From Streptomyces rubellomurinus (lineage in GTDB: Bacteria; Actinomycetota; Actinomycetes; Streptomycetales; Streptomycetaceae), in contig NZ_JZKH01000037.1 of the NCBI RefSeq assembly GCF_000961885.1, forward strand, positions 1 through 64,000: a DNA stretch of 64,000 nt, read 5' to 3'. Within the stretch, counting starts at the first letter, position 1. Each line of letters opens with the position of its first letter. The notes under the pieces are model-generated. The model did not search any database and was not told the origin of the DNA. It was given only the letters and a program-made list of their open reading frames with translations. Both the position numbers and the translations under genes were made by a program. Below, piece after piece: positions 7,987 through 19,877 of this stretch.

Positions 7987-9758
7987 TCGGAATCCTTCTC
8001 GGTGACGGGGGAGGCGTCGGGCGTGGTGTCGGGGTCCGCGGTCGGGGCCACGGCGGGTGCGGCCGGCAGGGCCGCCTTGCGGAACGCGCCGAACCGGGCG
8101 GCGGCGCCCGCCGGGCCGGTCCGTACGGGCTTGACGGCCGGGGTCGCCGCGCGTGCGGTGGTGGCGCTCAGGGTCTGGCCGCGACGGCGCTGCGGCAGGC
8201 CGCTGTCGGTCACCCGGGTGGGCACGCCCTGCGCGGGCACGGCGGGCGCGGGCGCGGGCGCGGCGGGTGCCGGTACGGCGGGCGCCGGTACGGCCGCGGC
8301 GGGTGTGGCGGGCGTGGCGGCCGGCGTGGGGAAGCCCGGCAGCGGGGTGGGGGCGGCCGGCAGCGGGGTGGGCGCCGGGCGGGCGGGGGTGAGCGCGGGG
8401 CGCGCGGATTCGACGACCGGCGCGGGGGCCGTGGCGGGCGCCTGGGTCAGGTGGGTGATCAGCTGCTGCGGGATCAGCATCACCACCCCCGTGCCGCCGC
8501 GCGCGGACGGCCGGAAGGAGACCTGCAGCCCGTGCTTGCGCGCCAGCACGCCGACCACCGCGAGGCCCAGCCGCGTCCCGGCGGAGAGCGTGGCGAGGTC
8601 CAGCGGCTCGGCGGAGACGGCCTGTTCGGCCCGGCGCAGCCAACTCTCGCTCAGGCCCAGCCCGCTGTCCTCGACGGTGACCGCCAGCCCGGCCGGCACC
8701 TCCTCGACGTAGACGTGCACCTCGGCCGGCGGGGCGGAGAAGTTGGTGGCGTTGTCCAGCAGTTCGGCCAGCGCGTGCATCACGCCCTCGGCGGCGAACC
8801 CGGCGACCGCGGCGGTGCTGGCGTTGTGCAGCCGCACCCGCTGGTAGGCGCCGATCCGGCCGAGCGCGCCGCGCAGCACTGATTCGACGGCGATCGGCTT
8901 GGCCCAGCGGCGGCCCGAGCGGGCGCCGGTGAGCACCGCGATGCTGTCCGCCATCCGGCCCGCCTGGGCGGTCGAGTGGTCCAGCCGCAGCAGGTCGCCG
9001 AGGACCTCCTCGTCGTGCCGGTGCTGCATCTCGCGCAGCTCGGCGTGCATGCTCGTGGCCAGCGCCTGCACCCGCCCGGCGGCGGTCGCGCACACCGCGA
9101 GCGCGGCGGCCCGCAGGCGCTCGCCCCGGCCGACCTCCTCGCCGACCGCGCGCAGCAGCGCGTACTGGGGGTGCTTGCGCTGGGACGCCAGCGCGCTGTC
9201 CACGGTCGCGCCCCCGCGGAGCTTCTTCACCACCTCGGGCAGCACGCCCTCGGCGATCCGGTCCAGCTCGGCGCGCTCGGCCTCGACCCGCGCCCGGAAG
9301 TCCTCGGCCGCCGCCCGTTCGGCCTCGAACCCGGCGCGCTCGGCGTCGAAGCCGGCGCGCGCGGCCGCGGACTCGGCCCGTACCCGGTCCAGCTCGGCGC
9401 GCGCGGCGTCCCGTTCGGTCAGCGCGGCGGCCGTGCGCTCGGCGGCGGCCCGCTCGGCCTGCCGGGCGGCGTCGGCCGCGGCCAGCGCGGCCCGGGTCGC
9501 CTCCTGCTGGGCGGCGAGCTCCCCGGCCAGTCGGCGGGAGCGCTCGGCGCCGGTCGCCGCGAGGCCGACCGCGATCAGCCAGAGCACCGCGACGGCGGCC
9601 ACCGCGACGCCGGTGAGCGGCTGGTGCGCGTTCAGGGCCCGGCCGATCCCGACCGGCGCGGCGACCAGCGCCAGCAGGACGGCGGCCGCCGTGACGGCGG
9701 CGGTGCGCGGTGCGGGCCGTCGCTGCGGCCGACCGTCTGGGCTGGTGGCTTCTCTCAT
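7983..9758 (-). CDS. cvnA: Conservon sensor kinase-like protein CvnA
   Basis: Membrane protein (591 aa from the ATG at 9758). Two hydrophobic helices at about residues 20-38 and 47-67 are followed by a long Ala/Glu/Arg coiled coil to about residue 170, then a helical dimerisation region with RLDHSTAQ and an HATPase_c domain (N-box ELLDNATNFS, G-boxes DSGLGLS and GTRLGLAVVG). A Pro/Ala-rich tail of about 150 residues follows. CvnA heads the operon and is thought to be the membrane platform. No response regulator is linked. An upstream in-frame start adds 46 unhydrophobic residues and is less likely. Confidence 0.9.
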   Translation of the reverse strand: MREATSPDGRPQRRPAPRTAAVTAAAVLLALVAAPVGIGRALNAHQPLTGVAVAAVAVLWLIAVGLAATGAERSRRLAGELAAQQEATRAALAAADAARQAERAAAERTAAALTERDAARAELDRVRAESAAARAGFDAERAGFEAERAAAEDFRARVEAERAELDRIAEGVLPEVVKKLRGGATVDSALASQRKHPQYALLRAVGEEVGRGERLRAAALAVCATAAGRVQALATSMHAELREMQHRHDEEVLGDLLRLDHSTAQAGRMADSIAVLTGARSGRRWAKPIAVESVLRGALGRIGAYQRVRLHNASTAAVAGFAAEGVMHALAELLDNATNFSAPPAEVHVYVEEVPAGLAVTVEDSGLGLSESWLRRAEQAVSAEPLDLATLSAGTRLGLAVVGVLARKHGLQVSFRPSARGGTGVVMLIPQQLITHLTQAPATAPAPVVESARPALTPARPAPTPLPAAPTPLPGFPTPAATPATPAAAVPAPAVPAPAAPAPAPAVPAQGVPTRVTDSGLPQRRRGQTLSATTARAATPAVKPVRTGPAGAAARFGAFRKAALPAAPAVAPTADPDTTPDASPVTEKDSE

Positions 9759-9907
9759 CGGTGCGGTCCTCGGCAACGTCGGCGGGCGGCGGCGCGGGCG
9801 GCGGGCGGCGACCGTGCCGCCGCCGACAGCTGGGCGGGCGCATACGAGACCGCCCGGCGGCGTCGCGAAACGTTTCCGGGCGGCTGATCGGTTCACGCTT
9901 TCGGCCG

Positions 9908-9935
9908 ATCATATCGATTCAGACATTGCCCTCAA
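9908..9935 (-). promoter_or_regulatory. Probable conservon promoter
   Basis: Minus-strand TTGAGG (9935-9930) and TATGAT (9913-9908) are 16 bp apart, a good vegetative promoter by Streptomyces standards and one of few AT-richer spots. It lies about 150 bp ahead of the cvnA ATG. The rest of the 306-bp gap 9759-10064 shows no gene. Confidence 0.5.
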
Positions 9936-10064
9936 GCCGCCAGTTGACGGTCAATCTCCTTCATTCACACCGACTCCACCGCACAGCGACCTCCTCCCCC
10001 CTTCCGGGCTCCCGCGTTCAGGCCAGGGCCGGCCCCGCACACGGGGCGTCACCTGCGACGACCC

Positions 10065-10829
10065 TCAGCGATCGAACCGCTCCGCCAACGCCTCCTCGAA
10101 GCTCCCCACCCCCACCGCACGCTCCGGCGCCGTCAGCCCGCCGGCCCGCAGCCCGCGCCCGACCGCCCCCGGCAGCCGCAGCGGCACCCGCACCCGCCGC
10201 CGGCCCGCCGCCCGCAGGTACGCCTCGGCCAGCTCCCGGTACGGCCGCGCCCGCGGCCCGCCCACCTCCGGCGCGAACCCGGCCGGCTCCTCCCCCACCA
10301 GCGCCGCGACCGCCGCGGCCACCTCCCGCACGTCCACCGGCTGGATCCGCACGCCGCTGAGCACCGGGAACACCGGGAGCTTCGCGCTGACCGCGAACAC
10401 CTTCAGCAACAGGTCGTGGAACTGCGTCGCCCGCAGCACCGTCCACCCCAGCCCGGATTCCCGCACCACCCGCTCGCAGGCGAGCTTCGTCCGGTAGTAC
10501 GCGAGCGGCACCCGGTCGATCCCGACGATCGACACGTAGACCAGGTGCCGCACCCCGGCCTCCCGGGCCGCCCTCACCAGGCGCCGGACGCCCTCGACGT
10601 CCTTCGTCCCCTGGGTGGTCGCGCAGTCCACCACCGTCTCCACCCCGGCCAGCGCCTCGGCGACCCCGGCCCCCGTCACCAGGTCCCCGACCGCCCACTC
10701 GACCCCGTCGCCCCCGGCGCGCGCCCGCCGGCTCAGGCCCCGCACCGCGAGCCCGCGCTCCACCAGCAGCCGCACCACCTCCCGGCCCAGCGTCCCCGTC
10801 GCCCCGGTCACCAGCACCGTGCCCGTCAC
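10065..10829 (-). CDS. NmrA-like NAD(P)-binding oxidoreductase (atypical SDR)
   Basis: Rossmann-fold protein (254 aa). I place the start at GTG 10829, which has a GAGAGGAG site 7 nt upstream and begins directly with the dinucleotide loop (VTGATGTLG at about residues 5-13); the ATG ten codons earlier has no such site. Other atypical-SDR signs are GDLVTG, VYVSIVGID and YYRTKLACERVV (Tyr-Lys pair), with an NmrA-like C-terminal domain. It may be a redox enzyme or a redox-sensing regulator; its substrate is unknown. It stands alone between the conservon and nrdJ. Confidence 0.85.
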   Translation of the reverse strand: MTGTVLVTGATGTLGREVVRLLVERGLAVRGLSRRARAGGDGVEWAVGDLVTGAGVAEALAGVETVVDCATTQGTKDVEGVRRLVRAAREAGVRHLVYVSIVGIDRVPLAYYRTKLACERVVRESGLGWTVLRATQFHDLLLKVFAVSAKLPVFPVLSGVRIQPVDVREVAAAVAALVGEEPAGFAPEVGGPRARPYRELAEAYLRAAGRRRVRVPLRLPGAVGRGLRAGGLTAPERAVGVGSFEEALAERFDR

Positions 10830-10916
10830 CGCACCACTCCTCTCGGGAAATGCCTTCACCCGTCCTGACCGACCAGCGGCCCCGACCGTGACATCGGCCT
10901 CTCCGGGAACGCGGAA

Positions 10917-10952
10917 AAGCGGGGCGAGGACCGTGAAGTCCTCGCCCCGCTT
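10917..10952 (-). terminator. nrdJ terminator
   Basis: Perfect 15-bp stem (10917-10931 with 10938-10952), 6-nt loop, followed on the minus strand by a short T run. It sits about 45 bp beyond the nrdJ stop. Confidence 0.8.
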
Positions 10953-10996
10953 CAGGGGTTCACCTCAGCAGGTGAACACCCGGGGTCGGCGTGCGA

Positions 10997-13885
<2,889 letters not shown>

Positions 13886-14090
13886 TTCTCGCTCCTCCTC
13901 CTGGGCAAACGCCCGAAGTGCCCCGAAAAATCCGGGCACCGCTGGTTCGTTCTTCCGGTGTGCGGGCAGGCGGAGACCTCGCCCGCTACGCACGGTTTGT
14001 AGTGTTTCGCGCCCCGTTTTCGGACGCACGGGGGCCCCGCGGGGCCGATGGTGGTGCGGAAGGGCCCGCGAGGGGCCCGGTGCACGCCTC

Positions 14091-14588
14091 CTAGGGCGCG
14101 GCGGCGGGAACGGACACGCAGGTCTCGTCCGCCTCGACGAGGGGCCGCTCGGCGCGGAGCTCCGCGATGGCGGCCTCGAAGTCCTCCAGCCCGTCGTACG
14201 CCTGGTAGACGCTGGCGAAGCGCAGGTAGGCGACCACGTCCAGGTCCTTGAGCGGGCCGAGTATGGCCAGTCCGACGTCGTGGGTGGTCAGTTCGGCGTT
14301 GCCGCTGGCGCGCACGCACTCCTCGACCCGCTGGCCGAGCTGCGCGAGGGCGTCCTCGGTGACCGGGCGGCCCTGGCAGGCCTTGCGGACGCCGGTGATG
14401 ACCTTCTGCCGGGAGAACGGCTCGGTGACCCCGCTGCGCTTGATGACCATCAGCGCGGCGGTCTCCACGGTGGTGAAGCGTCGGCCGCAGTCCGGGCACT
14501 GCCGGCGGCGTCGGATCGAGCTGCCGTCCTCGGTGGTCCGGCTGTCGACAACGCGGCTGTCGGAGTGCCGGCAGAAGGGGCAGTGCAC
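14091..14588 (-). CDS. nrdR: Transcriptional repressor NrdR
   Basis: Repressor of ribonucleotide reductase genes (165 aa). An N-terminal zinc ribbon ([11 protein letters not shown]...CPDCGRRF, four cysteines at residues 3-34) is followed by an ATP-cone domain ([24 protein letters not shown]...) that senses ATP/dATP. Starts at ATG 14588 and is the first gene of nrdRJ. The paired NrdR-like boxes at 14677-14723 lie about 90-135 bp upstream, consistent with autoregulation. The last 15 residues are a short variable tail. Confidence 0.97.
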   Translation of the reverse strand: MHCPFCRHSDSRVVDSRTTEDGSSIRRRRQCPDCGRRFTTVETAALMVIKRSGVTEPFSRQKVITGVRKACQGRPVTEDALAQLGQRVEECVRASGNAELTTHDVGLAILGPLKDLDVVAYLRFASVYQAYDGLEDFEAAIAELRAERPLVEADETCVSVPAAAP

Positions 14589-14676
14589 CTGAGAGATCCC
14601 TCCCTGGCAGGACGTGCGGACCGGTCGAGTCTATGCGATGTGCCCGGGGCATCGGCAAGCTGATCATGCGCCGTGA

Positions 14677-14692
14677 CCACTAGTACTGGGCA
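14677..14692. promoter_or_regulatory. NrdR box 1 (putative)
   Basis: CCACTAGTACTGGGCA keeps the CACTA...TxG frame of the NrdR box. Its start is 31 bp from that of the next box, i.e. three helical turns, the paired spacing known for NrdR sites. Confidence 0.55.
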
Positions 14693-14707
14693 CGGAGAGG
14701 AGAGTAG

Positions 14708-14723
14708 CCACTACATCTAGGTC
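14708..14723. promoter_or_regulatory. NrdR box 2 (putative)
   Basis: CCACTACATCTAGGTC is the better match to the consensus (ACACTATATATAGTGT-like core). With box 1 it lies between nrdR and lexA; position favours control of nrdRJ. Confidence 0.6.
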
Positions 14724-14785
14724 TGCGGGGGAAGCGACACCCCTGGCGTGTCGGCGCCGATTAGACTTCCGGAGTCGCGTTCGAG

Positions 14786-14801
14786 TCGAACATTTAATCG
14801 A
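14786..14801. promoter_or_regulatory. Weak second LexA-like site
   Basis: TCGAACATTTAATCGA resembles the SOS box with two changes in the right half and is preceded by a GTTCGA-G-TCGAAC inverted repeat (14779-14791). It lies 63 bp upstream of the stronger LexA box. May be a secondary site or chance. Confidence 0.3.
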
Positions 14802-14848
14802 TGTACAACAAAGCCTTGATCGAGTCAGCCAACTCCCGAATAATTCAC

Positions 14849-14864
14849 TCGAACGTGTGTTTGG
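14849..14864 (+). promoter_or_regulatory. LexA (SOS) box of lexA
   Basis: TCGAACGTGTGTTTGG matches the actinobacterial SOS box TCGAAC-N4-GTTCGA at 14 of 16 positions and lies 68 bp before the lexA GTG. Autorepression of lexA is standard. Confidence 0.8.
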
Positions 14865-14931
14865 CGCAACCTTTCGATAGGAGGTGCGTTGGGCTGGAAA
14901 AAGGAGAGGACAGCCGTCGAGAGGGGCCGCC

Positions 14932-15813
14932 GTGAACACGATCGAAAGCAACACCATCCCGGTGCAGGAACACTCCCAGTTCAAGGTGGGGCAGCGCACC
15001 ACGAATCAGCAGGGTGTCGACATCAGCATGGACCGTAGTGAAGACCACCGCCTGACCGGCGCGGCCCTCTCCGGCGCCGGCCGCGTCCCCGACCAGCCGA
15101 TCGAGCACTCCGCCGCGATGGACGAGACCCATCCCTCCCCGGCCCGCGCGCTGCCCGGCCGTCCCCCCGGGATCCGCACCGACGAGGCCGGCCTCACCGA
15201 GCGCCAGCGCCGGGTGATCGAGGTCATCCGGGATTCCGTCCAGCGCCGGGGCTACCCGCCGTCCATGCGCGAGATCGGCCAGGCCGTGGGCCTGTCCAGC
15301 ACCTCCTCGGTCGCCCACCAGCTGATGGCCCTGGAGCGCAAGGGCTTCCTGCGCCGGGACCCGCACCGCCCGCGCGCCTACGAGGTCCGCGGCGTCGAGG
15401 TGGCCCGCCCGAACACCGCCGAGACGGCCGGCCGGCCCTCCACCTCCTACGTGCCGCTGGTCGGCCGGATCGCCGCCGGCGGGCCGATCCTCGCCGAGCA
15501 GACGGTCGAGGACGTCTTCCCGCTGCCGCGCCAACTGGTCGGCGAGGGCGAGCTGTTCGCGCTCACCGTGCGCGGCGACTCGATGATCGAGGCGGCCATC
15601 TGCGACGGCGACTGGGTCACCGTGCGCCGCCAGCCGGTCGCCGAGAACGGCGACATCGTGGCCGCGATGATCGACGGCGAGGCCACCGTGAAGCGCCTCA
15701 AGCGCGAGGACGGCCGGATCTGGCTGATGCCGCACAACCCGGCGTACGAGCCGATCAACGGCGACAACGCGACCATCCTGGGCAAGGTCGTCGCCGTCCT
15801 GCGCCGCCTCTGA
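14932..15813 (+). CDS. lexA: SOS repressor LexA
   Basis: Repressor and autoprotease of the SOS regulon (293 aa from GTG 14932, which follows GAGAGGGG). The winged-helix DNA-binding domain starts at [36 protein letters not shown]; the cleavage site is Ala-Gly in RIAAGGPIL; the catalytic Ser is in [10 protein letters not shown] and the Lys in GEATVKRLK. About 85 residues of unconserved sequence precede the HTH, longer than in most homologues; ATG 15028 (MDRSEDHRL) is an alternative start giving a more usual length. Transcribed divergently from nrdRJ and convergent with dinG. Confidence 0.96.
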   Translation: MNTIESNTIPVQEHSQFKVGQRTTNQQGVDISMDRSEDHRLTGAALSGAGRVPDQPIEHSAAMDETHPSPARALPGRPPGIRTDEAGLTERQRRVIEVIRDSVQRRGYPPSMREIGQAVGLSSTSSVAHQLMALERKGFLRRDPHRPRAYEVRGVEVARPNTAETAGRPSTSYVPLVGRIAAGGPILAEQTVEDVFPLPRQLVGEGELFALTVRGDSMIEAAICDGDWVTVRRQPVAENGDIVAAMIDGEATVKRLKREDGRIWLMPHNPAYEPINGDNATILGKVVAVLRRL

Positions 15814-15820
15814 CACGCTC

Positions 15821-15885
15821 CCGGACACCGAGGAACCGGGAAGGGGCTCCACCGCGTCAGCGGGGAGCCCCTCCGGCGTGTCCGG
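15821..15885. terminator. Bidirectional terminator between lexA and dinG
   Basis: Nested inverted repeats: an outer CCGGACAC/GTGTCCGG stem and an inner AGGGGCTCC/GGAGCCCCT stem. It sits between convergent stop codons and can serve both genes. Confidence 0.7.
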
Positions 15886-15911
15886 GAAGGCGGGCCCGGG
15901 AAGGCGGGCGG

Positions 15912-18032
15912 TCAGCCCCGCTTCGCCACCGGCCGCACCGGCGCCGCCGAGGCGTCGATCGCCGCCAGCGAGCGGCGCACCTGGTTGCGGTCCGTGGTGT
16001 ACCAGAACTCCGGCATCGAGGACCGGAAGAAGCTCCCGTACCGCTTGGTCTCCACCCGCGGATCCAGCACCGCCACCACGCCCCGGTCGTCCGCCGCGCG
16101 CACCAGCCGGCCCGCGCCCTGCGCCATCAGCAGCGCCGCGTGCGTCGCCGCGACGGCCATGAAGCCGTTCCCGCCGTGCTGTTCGACGTCCTTCTGCCGG
16201 GCGCTCATCAGCGGGTCGTCCGGCCGCGGGAAGGGGATGCGGTCCATCACGACCAGCTGGCAGGCCGAACCCGGCACGTCCACGCCCTGCCAGAGCGAGA
16301 GCGTGCCGAACAGGCAGGTGGTCGCGTCCGAGGCGAACTCCCGGATCAGCTCGCCCAGGGTGTCCTCCCCCTGGAGCAGGATCCGGTGGTCCAGCCGCTC
16401 CCGCATCGCCTCGGCGGCCGCCTGGGCGCCGCGCATCGAGGAGAACAGGCCCAGCGTGCGCCCGCCGGCCGCGCCGATCAGCTCGGCCAACTCGTCGAGC
16501 ATGTCCGGCCGTTCGGGATCGCGCCCGGGGTCGGCGAGGTGCTTGGCGACGTACAGGATGCCCTGCTTGGGGTACTTGAACGGCGAGCCGACGTCGAGCC
16601 CCCGCCAGTACGGGACGGCCTCCTCCTCGGAGCCGGACGAGAGGCCGGGTTCGGGGTTGTCCCCCGGCGTGCGCTCGTCCGGCAGCCTGGTCTCCTTCGG
16701 CAGGCCGAGCGAGCCGGCCACGCCGTTGAAGTCCCCGCCGAGCTTGAGGGTGGCCGAGGTCAGGACGACCGAGCGCTCCTTGTACAGGCCCTCGCGCAGC
16801 AGCCCGGACACGCTCAGCGGGGCGACCCGCAGCGAGGCGGTGCCCAGCCCGTAGCGGTCGCTGCGCTCGATCCAGACCACGTCGTACTCGGAGTCCTCCA
16901 GCAGCCGCTCGGCGGTCTCGTGCAGCGTCTCGGCGGAGGCCATCGCCTGCTTGCGCACCGCGTCCTCGTCGCTGAGCCCCTTGTCCCGGGTCTCGCCGAG
17001 CGAGGTGATCACCTGCCGGGAGGCGTCCCGGATCGCGGTGACGGCGTACGCCAGGTACTCGGGCAGTTCCTCGACCCGGCCGGGCTGGGCGGTCTCCATC
17101 AGGCCGTGGTAGTTCTCGGCGGCGGCCTGCAGCGCGTCGACGGCCTTCTCGTTGGCCAGCCGCGCGGCCCGCTTCACGGCCCGGTTGACGGCGCCCACGG
17201 TCAGCTCGGCGGTGGCCGCGCCGGTGACCCGGTTGACCAGCTCGTGCGCCTCGTCGACGATCAGCAGCCCGTGCTCGGGGAGCACCGGCGCGCCCTCGAT
17301 CGCGTCGATCGCCAGCATCGCGTGGTTGGTGACCACGACGTCCGCCAGCTTGGCCCGCTCCCGGGCCTTCTCCGCGAAGCACTCCTGCCCGTACGCGCAG
17401 CGGGTGGCGCCCAGGCACTCCTTGGAGTTGACCGACAGCTGCGCCCAGGCCTTGTCCGAGACGCCGGGGCTCATGTCGTCCCGGTCGCCGGTCTCGGTCT
17501 CGTCGGCCCAGTCGCGCAGCCGCAGCACCTCCTGCCCGAGCTTGCCGGTGGGCCCGCCGAGCGCGTCCACCGGGTCGAACAGGCCCTCGCCCTCGTCGCT
17601 CGGGGTGCCCTCGTTGGCCCGGTGCAGGCACAGGTAGTTGGAGCGGCCCTTGAGCATCGCGAACAGCGGGCGGCGGCGCAGCACCGGGTGCAGGGCGTCC
17701 ACGGTGCGCGGCAAGTCCCGTTCGACCAGCTGGCGTTGCAGCGCCAGGGTGGCGGTGGCGACCACCACGCGGTCTCCGTGGGCGAGCGCCGGCACCAGGT
17801 AGGCGAGGGACTTCCCGGTGCCGGTGCCGGCCTGGACGAGCAGGTGCTCGCCGTGGTCGACGGCGTCGGCGACGGCCTCGGCCATCCTGACCTGGCCGGG
17901 GCGCTCCACCCCGCCGACGGCCTCGACCGCGGCGTGCAGCAGTTCGGGGATGCGCGTGCGCGGGACGGCCGCGGCCTCCTCGGCCGTGGCGTCGCCATCG
18001 GCCGGGAGCTGGGTTTCGGAGTCGTTCGTCAT
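15912..18032 (-). CDS. dinG: ATP-dependent DNA helicase, DinG/XPD family
   Basis: Superfamily 2 iron-sulfur helicase (706 aa) that unwinds 5'-3' and handles R-loops and replication conflicts in its family. Walker A is QAGTGTGKS (about residues 67-75), the DEAH box is IVDEAHEL, and four cysteines between them (NYLCLHR, then ECLGATRCAYGQEC) form the [4Fe-4S] site. C-terminal motifs include GTLSLWQGVDVPG and QGAGRLVR. The ATG is only 12 bp past the stop of the last siderophore gene on the same strand, so it can be read from the iron-controlled promoter. No LexA box lies directly ahead of it. Confidence 0.93.
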   Translation of the reverse strand: MTNDSETQLPADGDATAEEAAAVPRTRIPELLHAAVEAVGGVERPGQVRMAEAVADAVDHGEHLLVQAGTGTGKSLAYLVPALAHGDRVVVATATLALQRQLVERDLPRTVDALHPVLRRRPLFAMLKGRSNYLCLHRANEGTPSDEGEGLFDPVDALGGPTGKLGQEVLRLRDWADETETGDRDDMSPGVSDKAWAQLSVNSKECLGATRCAYGQECFAEKARERAKLADVVVTNHAMLAIDAIEGAPVLPEHGLLIVDEAHELVNRVTGAATAELTVGAVNRAVKRAARLANEKAVDALQAAAENYHGLMETAQPGRVEELPEYLAYAVTAIRDASRQVITSLGETRDKGLSDEDAVRKQAMASAETLHETAERLLEDSEYDVVWIERSDRYGLGTASLRVAPLSVSGLLREGLYKERSVVLTSATLKLGGDFNGVAGSLGLPKETRLPDERTPGDNPEPGLSSGSEEEAVPYWRGLDVGSPFKYPKQGILYVAKHLADPGRDPERPDMLDELAELIGAAGGRTLGLFSSMRGAQAAAEAMRERLDHRILLQGEDTLGELIREFASDATTCLFGTLSLWQGVDVPGSACQLVVMDRIPFPRPDDPLMSARQKDVEQHGGNGFMAVAATHAALLMAQGAGRLVRAADDRGVVAVLDPRVETKRYGSFFRSSMPEFWYTTDRNQVRRSLAAIDASAAPVRPVAKRG

Positions 18033-18044
18033 GACTCTCCCACC

Positions 18045-19877
18045 CTACGGCGCGGGGGCGACAATCCGGTCCGGTTGCGACGGAAGTGCGGGGCGGCGGA
18101 CGTCCACGCCCACCAGCGCGTTCGGCACCGTCCCGTGCCGGGCGGCGTGCGGGCGGTGCGGCCGGTCCTGGTAGCCGTCGAGCAGCAGCCGGTTGCGGTT
18201 GAGGCAGAGCCGGTCGATCCGCGGCCGGAACAGGTCGAACAGCTCGAAGCGCTCGCGCAGCTCGGGGAAGCGGGCCTGGTAGCGGCGGATCTCGGCGCTC
18301 AGCAGCGCCCAGAAGTCCGGCTCCGGCAGCCCGGTGTGCGCCTCCAGCAGCGGGGCGAGGTAGCGGAGGACGCCGATGAACAGCCCGGAGTGGATGAACT
18401 GGCAGAGCCCCTGCGGGTCGTCGCGCAGCAGCACCCCGGCGACCTCGGCGGGCAGGGCGCGCAGCTCGGGCAGGTCCTGGTCGCTGAGGTTGACGTCGTC
18501 GACGAAGTCCTTGACCGCGAGGCGCACCGGCACGTCGGACGGGTCGAAGACCACGATGGCGTTCTCGCCGTGCGGGGAGAAGACCAGGCCGTAGCGGTAG
18601 AGGAAGTGCAGCAGCGGCGGGAGGACGGCGGCGAACAGCCGGCCGGTCCACTCGGCGGCGGTGAGGCCGGAGCGGGCGATCAGTTCGGCGGTGAGCGCCC
18701 GCCCGTCCGAGCCGGTCTGCAGCAGGGCGGCCAGGGTGCGGGCGCGTTCACCGCTGTCCAGGCGGGGGCCGAGCGGTTCGCGCCAGATCGCGCCGAGCAG
18801 CTCCTTGTACTGGTAGGGCGCCTCGGGCAGCTCCCGGTAGACCGGGTGGTCGACGGTGACGGAGGCGATCTCGCCGAGCAGGATCACCCGGCACTCGTCG
18901 CGCAGGAACGGGTCGCCGTCGCGCAGCCCGTGCAGCCAGGCGGTGACGGCGGGTGCGGCGAGCGTGCGCTCGGTGGGCAGGCCGCGCCAGACCAGGGTGT
19001 TGAGGATCGAGAGCGGCAGCTTGACGGTGCAGCGCTCGGGGCGGTCGGTGTTGAAGAAGGAGCGGATGGACTGCTGCGGTAGCCGCAGGTCGCCGTCGGT
19101 GGGCAGCGGGACGATCTCGCCGGAGGCGATCCAGGGCGCGAACAGCGGCAGGACCGTCTGTTCCCACTGCCAGGGGTGGACGGGCAGCAGCAGGTAGTCG
19201 GCGGCGTCCGGGCCGAGCGCGGCGCGCAGCGCGTCGACGTCGTCGAGCTCGCGGGCGTACAGCTGCTCGGGCCGCTCCAGGCCGGGCACGCCGCGGTACC
19301 GGGCGAGCCGGCGGTGCACGGCGAGCCAGGGCAGGGGGCGCGGGCTGCGGGCCTCCGGGGCCCAGCGGGCGGCGTCGCTGCCGGAGAAGCCGATCCGGCC
19401 CTTGTTGGGGACGATCCAGGGGTGGCCGTCCTGCCGGCCCTCGATGCCGGGGTGGTCGAGGTCGGCGAGTTCGGCGGCGGTGAGGGCGGTGGCGAGCTGG
19501 CGGGCGTCGGCGGTCAGGGTGGCGGCGAGTTCGCGGACCAGGTGGCCGGCGGTCTCGCCGCCCATGCCGAGGGTGGTGCGGGCGTACGGGAGGAAGCGCA
19601 GCGGGTCGAGGCCGTCCGGGCGGTCGCAGCGGACGGACTCCGGGTCGACCTGCCAGCCGCCGTAGGCGCCGCGCCGGGCGGTGAACGCGTACCGGGCCCC
19701 GGGCAGCTTCAGCCGGTACTCGCCCTCGGTCGGGCCGGGGTCGGGGGTGAGCAGTTCCTCGTAGGCGAACTCGCCGAGCATCTTGGCCAGCAGGGCGCGG
19801 CCGGCCCGCTGCCAGTGCCCGGCGGTGAGGTGCGGGGGCAGGTAGAGCGGCGGTTCAGCGGCCGGCTGTTGCGGCAC
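18045..19877 (-). CDS. NIS siderophore synthetase, IucA/IucC family (type C-like)
   Basis: NRPS-independent siderophore synthetase (610 aa, GTG start). It activates a carboxylate as an acyl-adenylate and forms an amide with a hydroxamate amine. Motifs: GHPWIVPNKGRIGFS, LLPVHPWQWEQ, LPQQSIRSFFNT, KLPLSILNTLVWRGLP and the FhuF-like C-terminal part (FSPHGENAIVVFD, VKDFVDDVNL). The GHPxxxxNKGRxGFS form resembles DesD/IucC, which use citrate mono-amides or mono-activated acids. It overlaps the hydroxylase gene by 23 bp and is the last biosynthetic gene. No exporter or receptor is encoded nearby. Confidence 0.92.
   Translation of the reverse strand: MPQQPAAEPPLYLPPHLTAGHWQRAGRALLAKMLGEFAYEELLTPDPGPTEGEYRLKLPGARYAFTARRGAYGGWQVDPESVRCDRPDGLDPLRFLPYARTTLGMGGETAGHLVRELAATLTADARQLATALTAAELADLDHPGIEGRQDGHPWIVPNKGRIGFSGSDAARWAPEARSPRPLPWLAVHRRLARYRGVPGLERPEQLYARELDDVDALRAALGPDAADYLLLPVHPWQWEQTVLPLFAPWIASGEIVPLPTDGDLRLPQQSIRSFFNTDRPERCTVKLPLSILNTLVWRGLPTERTLAAPAVTAWLHGLRDGDPFLRDECRVILLGEIASVTVDHPVYRELPEAPYQYKELLGAIWREPLGPRLDSGERARTLAALLQTGSDGRALTAELIARSGLTAAEWTGRLFAAVLPPLLHFLYRYGLVFSPHGENAIVVFDPSDVPVRLAVKDFVDDVNLSDQDLPELRALPAEVAGVLLRDDPQGLCQFIHSGLFIGVLRYLAPLLEAHTGLPEPDFWALLSAEIRRYQARFPELRERFELFDLFRPRIDRLCLNRNRLLLDGYQDRPHRPHAARHGTVPNALVGVDVRRPALPSQPDRIVAPAP

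Noticed and set aside
13990..14005. Third NrdR-like box (ACACTACAAACCGTGC on the minus strand) between nrdR and nrdJ
   Set aside because: Only the left half fits and it has no partner at helical spacing; too weak to annotate.
13886..14090. Cobalamin riboswitch ahead of nrdJ
   Set aside because: No recognisable B12 box or matching helices in the 205-bp spacer; in S. coelicolor that switch belongs to nrdABS.
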